Of a stretch of 64,000 nt of DNA, positions 53,612 through 61,747 are shown piece by piece. The DNA comes from Brevundimonas lenta. Lineage in GTDB: Bacteria > Pseudomonadota > Alphaproteobacteria > Caulobacterales > Caulobacteraceae. Below the pieces are notes generated by a model that made no database searches, was not told where the DNA came from, and saw only the letters and a list, made by a program, of their open reading frames with translations. The translations under genes and the position numbers were made by a program. Every line of letters starts with the position of its first letter. The stretch's first letter is position 1. The stretch lies in contig NZ_JACIDM010000001.1 in the NCBI RefSeq assembly GCF_014196335.1, positions 744,001 to 808,000 of the forward strand, written 5' to 3'.

Positions 53612-55201
53612 CTATGCAGCTCCGTAGGTTGCGCGAAGCTGCTGCTTGTTGATCTTGCCGGTTGCGGCGAGAGGCATGGTTTCGACGCGGACGATCCGCT
53701 CGGGAATCCACCAGTCCGCGACCCGGCCCTTGAGGCTGGCCTTGAGGGCGCTGTCGTCGATCTGCTGGCCCTGGGCGGGCTCGACGACCATCAGCGGACG
53801 CTCGCCCCATTTGGCATCCGCCGTGCCGATGACGGCGACGAGGCCGATGGAGGGGAGGGCGCCGATGATCTCCTCGATCTCGACCGGATTGATCCATTCG
53901 CCGCCCGACTTGATCAGGTCCTTGGCGCGGCCGGCGATGGTCAGGTTGCCGGCGTCGTCGATGATCGCCAGGTCGCCGGTGTCGAACCAGCCGTCGGCGT
54001 CCAGCGCGGTTTCCGGGGCGTTGAAGTAGCGCTGGACGACGCTGTGGCCGCGCACCTTGAGGTGGCCGACGACGTTGCGCTGTTCGGGCAGGGGCGTTCC
54101 GGACGCGTCGGTGAGGAGAAGGTCGAGGCCCATGGGCGGGCGGCCGGCGCCGCGGGCCGCGCCCGGCGTGGTGCTGCGCGGTGAGAGGGTGCCCTGGGGC
54201 GACAGCTCGGTCATGCCCCAGCTGGTCTGGACCGTGGCGCCGAGACGGGTCTCCATGCGCTTCATCAGGGTGTCGGGGCAGCTGGAGCCGCCGATGACGA
54301 CGCGCTGGAGGGTGGGGGTGTCGCCGCCCGCGGCGTCGAGATGATCCAGCAGGCCGAGCCAGACGGTGGGGACGCCGACGGCGACGGTGACGCCGTGGGT
54401 CTGGATCAGACGGGCGAGGCTGGCGCCGTCGGTGACGCGGCCGGGCAGGACGAGGCTGGCGCCGACCGCCGGCCCCGCGAACGGCAGGCCCCAGGCGTTG
54501 GCGTGGAACATGGGCACGGCGACCAGCACCACGTCCTCGGCGGTCAGGGCGAGGGCGTCGGCCTGCAGCGAGCGGATGGTGTGCAGGTAGTTGGAGCGGT
54601 GGGTGTAGGCGACGCCCTTGGGCGCGCCGGTGGTGCCCGAGGTGAAGCAGAGGCCGGCCAGGGCGGTCTCGTCGAACTGACCCCAGGGCGCGGGGCGGCC
54701 GGCGGCGATGAGGGCTTCCAGGGGCGTGCCGGCGCCGCGGGTCGAGACGACGCGGTCGTCGGCCTCGTCGAGCACGATGAGATGTTCGAGGCAGGGGCAG
54801 GCGGCCATCAGCGCTTCGGCGACGGCGCGCAGGCCTGCGCCGATGGCGAGGACGCGGTCGCCGGCCTCGATGACCATGGCAGTCAGGTGGGCGAGCGTCA
54901 GGCGGGGATTGAGCGTGTGGCAGACGAGGCCGGCGCCCATGGAGGCGTACCAGAGCTCGACATGGTGCTGGGTGTTCCAGGCGAGGGTGGCGATGCGATC
55001 GCCGGGTGCGAGGCCGAGATCGAGCAGGGCGCCGGACAGGCGGTTGGCGCGATCGCGAAGGTCCGCATAGCCGACGGCGGCGTCGTCATGGTCGCCGGCG
55101 GTGATGACCCGGGCTGAGCCGTGCCACTTGGCGCCGTGATCCAGGAAGCGATCCACGGTCAGGGCGTAGTCCTGCATCGGGCTGGGGGTCGGCGCGATCA
55201 T
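53612..55201 (-). CDS. Long-chain/medium-chain acyl-CoA synthetase
   Basis: 529 residues (ATG 55201; ATG 55177 is the alternative). AMP-forming ligase making acyl-CoA from a carboxylic acid. The motifs are complete: P-loop LCFTSGTTGAPKGVAYTHRS, adenine motif SWGMTELSPQGTLS, DGWFDTGDLAIIDDAGNLTI and the hinge/lysine loop GRAKDLIKSGGEWINPVEIE, with a final MPLAATGKINKQQLR. The opening MQDYALTVDRFLDHGAKWHG is of the FadD3/medium-chain type. It would activate the acid released by the esterase. Confidence 0.93.
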   Translation of the reverse strand: MIAPTPSPMQDYALTVDRFLDHGAKWHGSARVITAGDHDDAAVGYADLRDRANRLSGALLDLGLAPGDRIATLAWNTQHHVELWYASMGAGLVCHTLNPRLTLAHLTAMVIEAGDRVLAIGAGLRAVAEALMAACPCLEHLIVLDEADDRVVSTRGAGTPLEALIAAGRPAPWGQFDETALAGLCFTSGTTGAPKGVAYTHRSNYLHTIRSLQADALALTAEDVVLVAVPMFHANAWGLPFAGPAVGASLVLPGRVTDGASLARLIQTHGVTVAVGVPTVWLGLLDHLDAAGGDTPTLQRVVIGGSSCPDTLMKRMETRLGATVQTSWGMTELSPQGTLSPRSTTPGAARGAGRPPMGLDLLLTDASGTPLPEQRNVVGHLKVRGHSVVQRYFNAPETALDADGWFDTGDLAIIDDAGNLTIAGRAKDLIKSGGEWINPVEIEEIIGALPSIGLVAVIGTADAKWGERPLMVVEPAQGQQIDDSALKASLKGRVADWWIPERIVRVETMPLAATGKINKQQLRATYGAA

Positions 55202-55254
55202 CCGTGGGGGGCAGTCCAAACAGTTACAGGGGCGCCGGGAAGCCGGCGGCGGTT

Positions 55255-55281
55255 GCGGGGGCGGCTGTGGGCCGCCCCCGC
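55255..55281. terminator. GC-rich hairpin between TonB receptor and acyl-CoA synthetase genes
   Basis: GCGGGGGCGG (55255-55264) pairs with CCGCCCCCGC (55272-55281). It lies behind the TonB-receptor stop on the minus strand. No T-tract follows, so it could be a partial terminator or mRNA-stabilising stem separating the two genes. Confidence 0.4.
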
Positions 55282-55288
55282 GCCGGGA

Positions 55289-57463
55289 TCAGAAGGTCCG
55301 CATCAGGTTCAGGCCGATCTGCCGCGGCGGTCCGGCGTAACGCAGGCCCGCATTGACGGCGGCGATGTAGGTCTGGTCCGTGGCGTTCAGCGCGTAGGCG
55401 GCGAGCGTCCATTCGTCGAGCTGATAGGTCAGCTTCAGATTGACGATGTTGCGCGCCTCCAGCTTGTCGCCCAGGGCCTCGTTGTTGAAGATCGAGGTCC
55501 AGGACTCGCCGATGTGCGAGTAGTCGATGCGCGGCGTCAGGATGGCTCCGCCTTCGAGGGCGAACTCGTACTGAAGCCCCGCGTTGAAGGTGAGCTCCGG
55601 CGCGTAGCTCTGGCTGTTGCCTTCCAGGTTCTGGCAGTTGCCGGCGGCAGGCCCCGTCTGGGGGTTGCAGGGCAGGCGCGCCAGGCGCGGATCGACGGCG
55701 TAGAACTGGCCCAGCTCGGAGCTGGAGAGGGAGCCGCCGACGTCGACGGACCACTGGCCGAAGCGCGCCTGGGCGGAGGCCTCGATGCCCTTCAGCACGG
55801 TTTCGCCGTTCACGTTCACGATCGAGTTGAACAGCGGCACCGTCGGGTCGCCGACGATGACCTGGAAGCCCTCGTAGACCATGTAGTAGGCGCCCAGCTG
55901 GGTGCGGACGCGACCATCGAACATGGTCGATTTCCAGCCCAGTTCGTAGTCGATGACGTCTTCCGGCCCGAAGGAGCTGGCGGGCACGTAGAAGTTCGGC
56001 GCGTTCAGGCCGCCCATCTTGAAGCCCGTGGCGACGAAGCCGTAGACGAAATTGTTGTCGTCGAGCTTGTAGTTGACGCTCAGCTTGCCGGTGGTCTTTT
56101 CGGCGGTGACCTCGTCGTTCTGCAGCAGGGTCAGGCCGAAGGCCGGGTAGGTCGTGTAGACGTTGTCGTTGGTCGAGGTGCTTTCCGACCAGCGGGCGCC
56201 CAGCTGGATCTGCAGGTTCTCAGACACGTCGTAGCTGATCTGGCCGAAGACGGCCTGGGTCTCCTTCGGCGTCTCGCCGAAGATGTAGTAGTCGACCACG
56301 CCTTCGGGGAAGCCGACGTGGTAGGCGCCCTGCGGGAAGGTGGTGACGGGGAAGACCACGTCGTCGTACTGCCAGAAGGCGCCCAGGATCCAGGTCAGGC
56401 GCTGGTCGTCCGGCGAGACGATGTTGAACTCCTGCGACCACACCTCTTCCTCGACGCGGTCGTAGAAGGTGTTGTTCAGCGCGCTGGTGCCGTCCAGATC
56501 GGTCGAGAATTCGCTGATCCCGTCCTGGTAGCCGGTGATCGAGCGCAGGGTGATGCCGTTGTCGAGCACGTAGCTGACGTTCAGCGACACGCGCGCGGTC
56601 TCGTCGTGACCCGAGTGCGGGCCGTTGGCGGTGATCTTGAACGGATCGTTGGTGGCCAGCGCCGGATCGGCCGGATAGCCGCCGAAATCGAGGTTGTTGT
56701 AGTCGCCCTTCAGCAGGACGCGGAGGGCCGGCGTCGGGGTCCACAGGACGCTGGCGCGGTAGCTCTTGGAGTCGATTTCGCCCGGGTGGCCCGAATAGGT
56801 GCCGGTGATCTCGTGGAAGCTGTCGCGGATTTCGCTGTTCAGGGCGAAGCGCGCCGCCAGGGTGTCGCTGATCGGCACGTTGATCGCGCCCTGCAGCTTG
56901 AGGTTCCCGTAGGTTCCGGCCTGGCCCATGACGTAGCCGTTCACGCCGGTGAAGTCGGGGTTGCGGGCGTTGATGAAGACCGCGCCGCCCGTGGCGTTGG
57001 TGCCGGCGAAGGTGCCCTGCGGGCCGCGCAGCAGTTCAACGCTGCCGATGTCGTAGTAGGGCTCGGTCTGGAAGTAGCCGGGGAAGACGGCCACGCCGTC
57101 ACGGTAGGTGGTGACGCCGACGCCGATGGCCGTGGTCGGCTCCGACTTGCCGATGCCGCGCACGTTGAAGAAATTGCCCTGACCGAAATTCTGGACCGTG
57201 GTCGAGGGAGCCACGAACTGGAGCTGCTCCAGCGAGGTCACCCCACGGTTCTCCAGGTCCTCGCCGCTCAGGACCGTGGCGGCCACCGCGGTTTCCTGCA
57301 GATTGGTGGTGCGGCGTTCGGCGGTGACGACGACGTCGTCAAGCGTGTCGGCCTGTTCGTCCTGGGTGTTCTGGTTCGCAGGACGTGCGTCCTGGGCGTT
57401 GGCGGCGCCTGCGGCGAACAGGAGCGCAGCGGCAGACGCGGTTATCCAGAGCTTCCGGCTCAT
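55289..57463 (-). CDS. TonB-dependent outer-membrane receptor
   Basis: 724 residues. Signal peptide MSRKLWITASAAALLFAAGA (cleavage near ANAQ), TonB box DDVVVTAERR near residue 43, plug domain (about 50-165: GVTSLEQLQFVAPSTTVQNF, VELLRGPQGTFAGTNATGGA) and a 22-strand barrel ending in an aromatic residue (GLNLMRTF). Actively imports a large or scarce ligand with energy from TonB. Neighbours (esterase, CoA ligase, SDR) suggest a hydrophobic acid or ester rather than a siderophore. It diverges from the SDR gene, with an operator-like repeat between. Confidence 0.95.
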   Translation of the reverse strand: MSRKLWITASAAALLFAAGAANAQDARPANQNTQDEQADTLDDVVVTAERRTTNLQETAVAATVLSGEDLENRGVTSLEQLQFVAPSTTVQNFGQGNFFNVRGIGKSEPTTAIGVGVTTYRDGVAVFPGYFQTEPYYDIGSVELLRGPQGTFAGTNATGGAVFINARNPDFTGVNGYVMGQAGTYGNLKLQGAINVPISDTLAARFALNSEIRDSFHEITGTYSGHPGEIDSKSYRASVLWTPTPALRVLLKGDYNNLDFGGYPADPALATNDPFKITANGPHSGHDETARVSLNVSYVLDNGITLRSITGYQDGISEFSTDLDGTSALNNTFYDRVEEEVWSQEFNIVSPDDQRLTWILGAFWQYDDVVFPVTTFPQGAYHVGFPEGVVDYYIFGETPKETQAVFGQISYDVSENLQIQLGARWSESTSTNDNVYTTYPAFGLTLLQNDEVTAEKTTGKLSVNYKLDDNNFVYGFVATGFKMGGLNAPNFYVPASSFGPEDVIDYELGWKSTMFDGRVRTQLGAYYMVYEGFQVIVGDPTVPLFNSIVNVNGETVLKGIEASAQARFGQWSVDVGGSLSSSELGQFYAVDPRLARLPCNPQTGPAAGNCQNLEGNSQSYAPELTFNAGLQYEFALEGGAILTPRIDYSHIGESWTSIFNNEALGDKLEARNIVNLKLTYQLDEWTLAAYALNATDQTYIAAVNAGLRYAGPPRQIGLNLMRTF

Positions 57464-57538
57464 CGGTCATCCTCCTCGATGTTTCCTCGGCGCTCTTCCG
57501 GCACCATGGAGGCGACCGTCCCACCGTCACGGTTGGTT

Positions 57539-57572
57539 GTCAACATTCACTAGGCGGCGGGTGAATATTGAC
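57539..57572. promoter_or_regulatory. Operator-like inverted repeat in the TonB/SDR divergent promoter
   Basis: GTCAACATTCAC (57539-57550) and GTGAATATTGAC (57561-57572) are 12-base arms with a single mismatch around a 10-base spacer. On the minus strand a perfect TTGACA (57543-57538) overlaps the left arm and can serve as the -35 of the TonB gene; on the plus strand TTGACC overlaps the right arm. A regulator bound here would control both genes, and the TetR at 52840-53541 is the likely candidate. Confidence 0.65.
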
Positions 57573-57671
57573 CTTTTGACGAAGATCGCTTCAGTCTGCG
57601 CCGCGCACCGCGAAGTATGCGGGCGTCGCCGGTCGTCGTGCGCGGCCGTCGGAATTTCGGGGAAATACGCC

Positions 57672-58580
57672 ATGACGATCGATCTGAGCCATCGCACCGC
57701 AATCGTAACGGGGGCCGGCGGCGGCCTGGGCCGCAGCCACGCCATCGCCCTGGCGAAGCGCGGCGCGCGCGTCGTCGTCAACGACCTGAGCCCCGGCGCG
57801 GCCGATGCGGTGGCGGCGGAAATCCAGGCCCTGGGCGGCAAGGCCATGCCGTGGACCTGCAGCGTCACCGACCGCACGGGCGTCGAGGACATGGTGCGCG
57901 AAACGATCGCCCGCTGGGGCTCGATCGACATCGTCGTCAACAACGCGGGCATCCTGCGCGACCGCACCTTCGCCAACCTGGACCTCGACGATTTCGCCAT
58001 GGTCATCGACGTGCACGTGATGGGCTCGGTGAACCTGACCAAGGCGGTGTGGCCGCACATGCGCGAGCAGGGTTATGGCCGGATCGTCTTCACGACCTCG
58101 TCGTCGGGGCTGTACGGAAACTTCGGCCAGTCGAACTATTCGGCGGCGAAGATGGCGCTGGTCGGCCTGATGCAGACCCTGGCCCTGGAAGGCCAGAAGT
58201 ACGGCATCCACGTGAACTGCCTGGCGCCCAGCGCGGCCACCCAGATGACCGAGAAGCTGTATTCGCCCGAGGACCTGCGCGGCCTGTCGACGGACCTGGT
58301 CAGTCCGGGCGTCGTGGCCCTGGTGAGCGAGAATGCGCCGACGCGGACGATCCTGCTGGCCGGCGCGGGCGCCTTCGAACAGGCCCACATCACGATGACG
58401 AACGGCATCCATGTCGGCGATGCGGACGACGCGGCCGAGCAGATCGAGGCGCAGTGGGCGCGGATCGCGGACCGTTCGGGCGAGCAGGTCCCGGAGTCCG
58501 GCGCGGCCCAGTACCATCACGAGGTGAACCACCCCGGAAAGCCGGTCCCGGCGCGGGCGCCTGAACGGGTCGACGCCTGA
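57672..58580 (+). CDS. SDR oxidoreductase, 3-hydroxyacyl-CoA dehydrogenase-like
   Basis: 302 residues. Classical SDR: NAD(P) site VTGAGGGLGRSHA at about 13-25, NNAG at about 92, catalytic Ser in TTSSSGLYGNFG and the YSAAK pair. The sequence resembles the N-terminal dehydrogenase of peroxisomal multifunctional enzyme 2 (17-beta-HSD4), whose bacterial relatives act on 3-hydroxyacyl-CoA or steroid side chains. The C-terminal 50 residues form an extension beyond the SDR fold. GGGGAAA lies seven bases before the ATG. It is the only plus-strand gene of the island. Confidence 0.92.
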   Translation: MTIDLSHRTAIVTGAGGGLGRSHAIALAKRGARVVVNDLSPGAADAVAAEIQALGGKAMPWTCSVTDRTGVEDMVRETIARWGSIDIVVNNAGILRDRTFANLDLDDFAMVIDVHVMGSVNLTKAVWPHMREQGYGRIVFTTSSSGLYGNFGQSNYSAAKMALVGLMQTLALEGQKYGIHVNCLAPSAATQMTEKLYSPEDLRGLSTDLVSPGVVALVSENAPTRTILLAGAGAFEQAHITMTNGIHVGDADDAAEQIEAQWARIADRSGEQVPESGAAQYHHEVNHPGKPVPARAPERVDA

Positions 58581-59978
58581 TCAGAAGGTGATGCGCGAGC
58601 GGACGCTGAGGACGGTGATCGAGTCCCGCGTCGGATAGAGGCTGGGGTTGAGGACCAGCTGCAGCACCGGGGTCAGGGCGAAGTTTTCGGTCAGGTGGTA
58701 CCGGTAGAAGAGCTCCGCCGTGTACTGGGTTTCGAGGAAGTCGTTCGACGGACTGGTCCAGCCGCCTGCGAATCCGAGCAGGTCGGAAGGCGCGGTCGGC
58801 GGGCGCCAGCCGAGGCCGGCGCTGAGGTTCGCGTCGGCCAGCCAGCCGTTCGACCAGCCGCCGCGCACGAACCACATGAAGTCCTCGCCGGCCATGAAGT
58901 TGGCGTTGAAGGCGACGCCGTAAGCGCGGGGACTGCCGTCGTTGAGGGCGTCGCGGTACCAGGTGGTGACGTGGAAATTGTTGCGGTCCATCGGGCCGCG
59001 GGCGTGGATCGGCATGCCCGCGCCGGACAGGCCGCTCCAGCCGGTTTCGAAGAAATAGAATTTGGCGCTCTCGCCGAAGAAGTCGTCGACGGTCCAGCCG
59101 GTGTCGTCGCTGTACGGCGTGAAGATGCCGCCCTTCAGATACAGGCCGCCCTCGGTCGGGAAGCCCGCCGCGACCGCGCCGAAGCCGCGCAGGGGAACGG
59201 CGATGGTGGGGCTGGTCGAGAACTGCAGGCTGAGGAACTGACGGTTGTCGTCGAAGAAGGGATAGGCGTTGACGAAGTTCGGCGCGAAGATCTTGCCGAC
59301 GGCGTACTGGAAGCGGTTGCCGGCGAGATTCTGCCGGATGTAGGCCTGGGTCACGCCGAGGCTGAAGTCGCCCCAGGTGGCCGCGGTGGGCACCCCCGAA
59401 CCCGCGCCGATGCCGGCCTGGAGCGGGGGCAGGTCGGTGCCGACCGGGCGCCGGTCCTCGATGGCCATGTCGAACATCAGGGCGTCGGGTTCGCCGCGGT
59501 TATCGACGGCCCACGACAGGTTGAGGGTGAATTTGCTGCCGACGGCGTCCTGCTGGTCGATGCGGCTGTTGGAGTAGTTCTGCCACAGCAGGCCCCATGA
59601 GCCGCCGATGGTCAGGCCGGTGCGTTCGGTCAGGCCCTGCTTCCAGGCGAACCAGGGGGCGAGCGCCGTCTCGCGGCGCGGGCCGGGCGGGCCGTCGGGC
59701 TCGAGGTCGCCCTCGACGGACAGGGTGGTCTCCAGCAGCGTGGGGTAGAGCGGTTCGTCATCGTCCGTCGACGGAGCGTCCTGGGGCGCGGCGTCGGGAG
59801 CGACGGCTGTCGGATCGGGCGGCGCTTCGGGATCGGGGTGGGTGATCACCGGCAGACCGGCCGCTTCGTCGGCGGGCGCTATGGCGTCCTGGGCGATGGC
59901 CGGGAAGGCGGGGAGGAGCAGCAGGGCGAAGGCGAGCGAGGCCCTGCCGACGCCCGTGCGTGGATCGCAGGAACGCAT
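58581..59978 (-). CDS. OprB-like carbohydrate-selective porin family protein
   Basis: 465 residues. A signal peptide (about residues 12-30, FALLLLPAFPAIAQ) is followed by an acidic, Pro-rich linker (residues about 31-80: PDPEAPPDPTAVAPDAAPQD). A beta-barrel then begins TGLTIGGSWGLLWQNYSNSR and continues with alternating strands such as FSLGVTQAYIRQNLAGNRFQ and YAVGKIFAPNFVN, ending in an aromatic Phe (VLSVRSRITF). The pattern fits OprB-like outer-membrane proteins. The proline/acidic linker is unusual for such porins. It ends one base after the SDR stop (convergent) and lies four bases after the CoA-transferase gene, with which it is probably cotranscribed. Confidence 0.82.
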   Translation of the reverse strand: MRSCDPRTGVGRASLAFALLLLPAFPAIAQDAIAPADEAAGLPVITHPDPEAPPDPTAVAPDAAPQDAPSTDDDEPLYPTLLETTLSVEGDLEPDGPPGPRRETALAPWFAWKQGLTERTGLTIGGSWGLLWQNYSNSRIDQQDAVGSKFTLNLSWAVDNRGEPDALMFDMAIEDRRPVGTDLPPLQAGIGAGSGVPTAATWGDFSLGVTQAYIRQNLAGNRFQYAVGKIFAPNFVNAYPFFDDNRQFLSLQFSTSPTIAVPLRGFGAVAAGFPTEGGLYLKGGIFTPYSDDTGWTVDDFFGESAKFYFFETGWSGLSGAGMPIHARGPMDRNNFHVTTWYRDALNDGSPRAYGVAFNANFMAGEDFMWFVRGGWSNGWLADANLSAGLGWRPPTAPSDLLGFAGGWTSPSNDFLETQYTAELFYRYHLTENFALTPVLQLVLNPSLYPTRDSITVLSVRSRITF

Positions 59979-59982
59979 GGGA

Positions 59983-61614
59983 TCAACTCTCCCACACGGG
60001 CCGATCGCCGCCGCGCACGCGCAGCAGGGGGGCTGGCCAGCGGCCGGGCGTCCGGGACAGTTTGACCAGTGGCGCCAGGCGGTGGACCTCGCCGTAGCAG
60101 GTCGTGCCGGTGATCGTTTCCGGCGGGACCATGCGATGTTCGGGACGGCTGACGTCGACCTCGCGGTTCGGGAAGACGCCGAGGCTCTGGTACCACATGG
60201 CGGCGCGCGAGAGGCTGATGCGGACGTGGTAGCTGCCGCCCTCGGTCGCCCGCCGGCGCAGGGCCTCGATGACCCCGGCCGCGCCCAGATAGCCGGCGAC
60301 ATAGTCGTTGAGGACCAGGGTGGGCGGGAAGGCCGGAGCCGTCGTCGAGGTGCCGGCGGCGGGATAGTTCTCGCCGAGCGACGGCTGGCCGCCGCCCTCC
60401 AGCAGGGTGAAGCCGGTGACGGTCAGGGCCTCCATGTCGAAGCCGCCGCGGTCCTGCCAGGGCCCGTCCCAGCTGTAGCAGCGCATGGACATGTAGATGA
60501 CGCCGGGCTTCCGCCGGACCACCTCGTCGACGCCGAAGCCGAGTCGTTCGATGCCGCGGCCGCTGAAGCCCTCGATGAACACGTCGGTCTGTGGAAGCAG
60601 GGCCTGGAGCGCCTGTTTGTGCGGGTCCTGGGTCAGGTTCAGCAGGGTCGACCGCATGCCGACGTTGACGTCGGTCCAGATGGCCTCGTGCTCGAACGAC
60701 TGGTCGCGGACGACGTGCAGCACCTCGGCGCCGTATTCGGACAGGGTGCGGGCGGTGGTGGAGCCGGCGATGACATGGGTCAGGGACAGGGCGCGGATAC
60801 CCGACAAAGGCTGTTGCGGGTTCGGCGTCCACGGCACCGGCGGCGAGTCGGCCACCTTGACGATGTCGATCAGCGGCCGCGCGCCGAGGTGGCGTCCTTC
60901 GGGGTGGGCGGCCCATTCCTCCGTCGAGCGGTGGATGGCGCCGACGGCGCGGTTTTCGGCGAGGGCATCCTCCAGCGCTTCGGCGTCCCAGGTGCGGACC
61001 GCGGCGGCGATGGACTCGCGGTTCGGCGTGGCCTTCAGCACGTTGAGCGCGCGGTCGTAGAGGTGCGGATAGGCCCCGGTGATGTTGGCGAAGCGGCCGT
61101 CCTTCGTCTCGAACGGCACGAACGACATCGGATTGCCGAGGCCGACGGGCGCCTGCAGCCAGCGGTCGTTGATCAGCGGCACGAAGGAGAAGTTGGCGAC
61201 CACCGGATCGTCGGCCGGCAGGGCGCCGACCATCACGCGGTGCTGCATGATCAGGGTGATGAGCGGGTTCACCCCGTAGAGGGCCTCGCGCAGATCGATG
61301 GCCACGTCCTGGGTCTGGCCGGTGCGGTCCTTCCAGATCGCCGCCGCGCCCAGCGCCGCAGCCGTGGCGGGCAGGGCCATGGAGGTGGCGATGCGGAAGC
61401 GGCTGTGGATCAGGGGGTCGGCGCCGGTGAAGCTGACGCCGCCGCCGGCGTCCCCGGGACTGCGCCCGATGTCGGCGAGGAAGGCGGTGAAGGCGCGATC
61501 TATATTGAAATCAGCGGCTTGTGCTGCCGCCATGGGTGAGAATTCGGAAGAGATCATGGCCCCGGCGACAGCATATCCGGTCGCCTTGACCACGCTTCTG
61601 CGGCTGATATCCAA
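59983..61614 (-). CDS. Family III CoA-transferase with twin-arginine signal
   Basis: 543 residues. The start MDISRRSVVKATGYAVAGAM has the Tat motif SRRSVVK and a hydrophobic segment to about residue 35, so export is predicted. The rest is a two-part CaiB/BaiF fold: N-terminal half with GQTQDVAIDLREALYGVNPL and C-terminal half with LSGIRALSLTHVIAGSTTAR, DVFIEGFSGRGIERLGFGVD, VIYMSMRCYSWDGPWQDRGG and GGSYHVRISLSRAAMW. The catalytic Asp of formyl-CoA transferase is not at its usual place (SLSRAA replaces the SLxDA pattern), as in this subfamily generally. Function in the periplasm would be puzzling, as CoA substrates are cytosolic. Confidence 0.88.
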   Translation of the reverse strand: MDISRRSVVKATGYAVAGAMISSEFSPMAAAQAADFNIDRAFTAFLADIGRSPGDAGGGVSFTGADPLIHSRFRIATSMALPATAAALGAAAIWKDRTGQTQDVAIDLREALYGVNPLITLIMQHRVMVGALPADDPVVANFSFVPLINDRWLQAPVGLGNPMSFVPFETKDGRFANITGAYPHLYDRALNVLKATPNRESIAAAVRTWDAEALEDALAENRAVGAIHRSTEEWAAHPEGRHLGARPLIDIVKVADSPPVPWTPNPQQPLSGIRALSLTHVIAGSTTARTLSEYGAEVLHVVRDQSFEHEAIWTDVNVGMRSTLLNLTQDPHKQALQALLPQTDVFIEGFSGRGIERLGFGVDEVVRRKPGVIYMSMRCYSWDGPWQDRGGFDMEALTVTGFTLLEGGGQPSLGENYPAAGTSTTAPAFPPTLVLNDYVAGYLGAAGVIEALRRRATEGGSYHVRISLSRAAMWYQSLGVFPNREVDVSRPEHRMVPPETITGTTCYGEVHRLAPLVKLSRTPGRWPAPLLRVRGGDRPVWES

Positions 61615-61747
61615 AATACGCCCTCCGGCCCCCGGCGAGCTGAAATGAAATGCGCCGTCGTCTCTTGCGCGCAGCCGACGCTACGGCCGATATCGCATCG
61701 AAATCCTGCAGCGAATAGTATTGCAGGGGTCGAATACAGGGTTCTTT

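Noticed and set aside
55121-57553. Plus-strand open frame of about 810 codons opposite the TonB receptor
   Set aside because: It is a third-position GC artefact; the minus strand shows a complete signal peptide, plug and barrel.
55200-57680. Cobalamin riboswitch upstream of the TonB receptor
   Set aside because: The 208-base divergent gap has no B12-box-like sequence or matching architecture; the neighbours point to acid/ester uptake.
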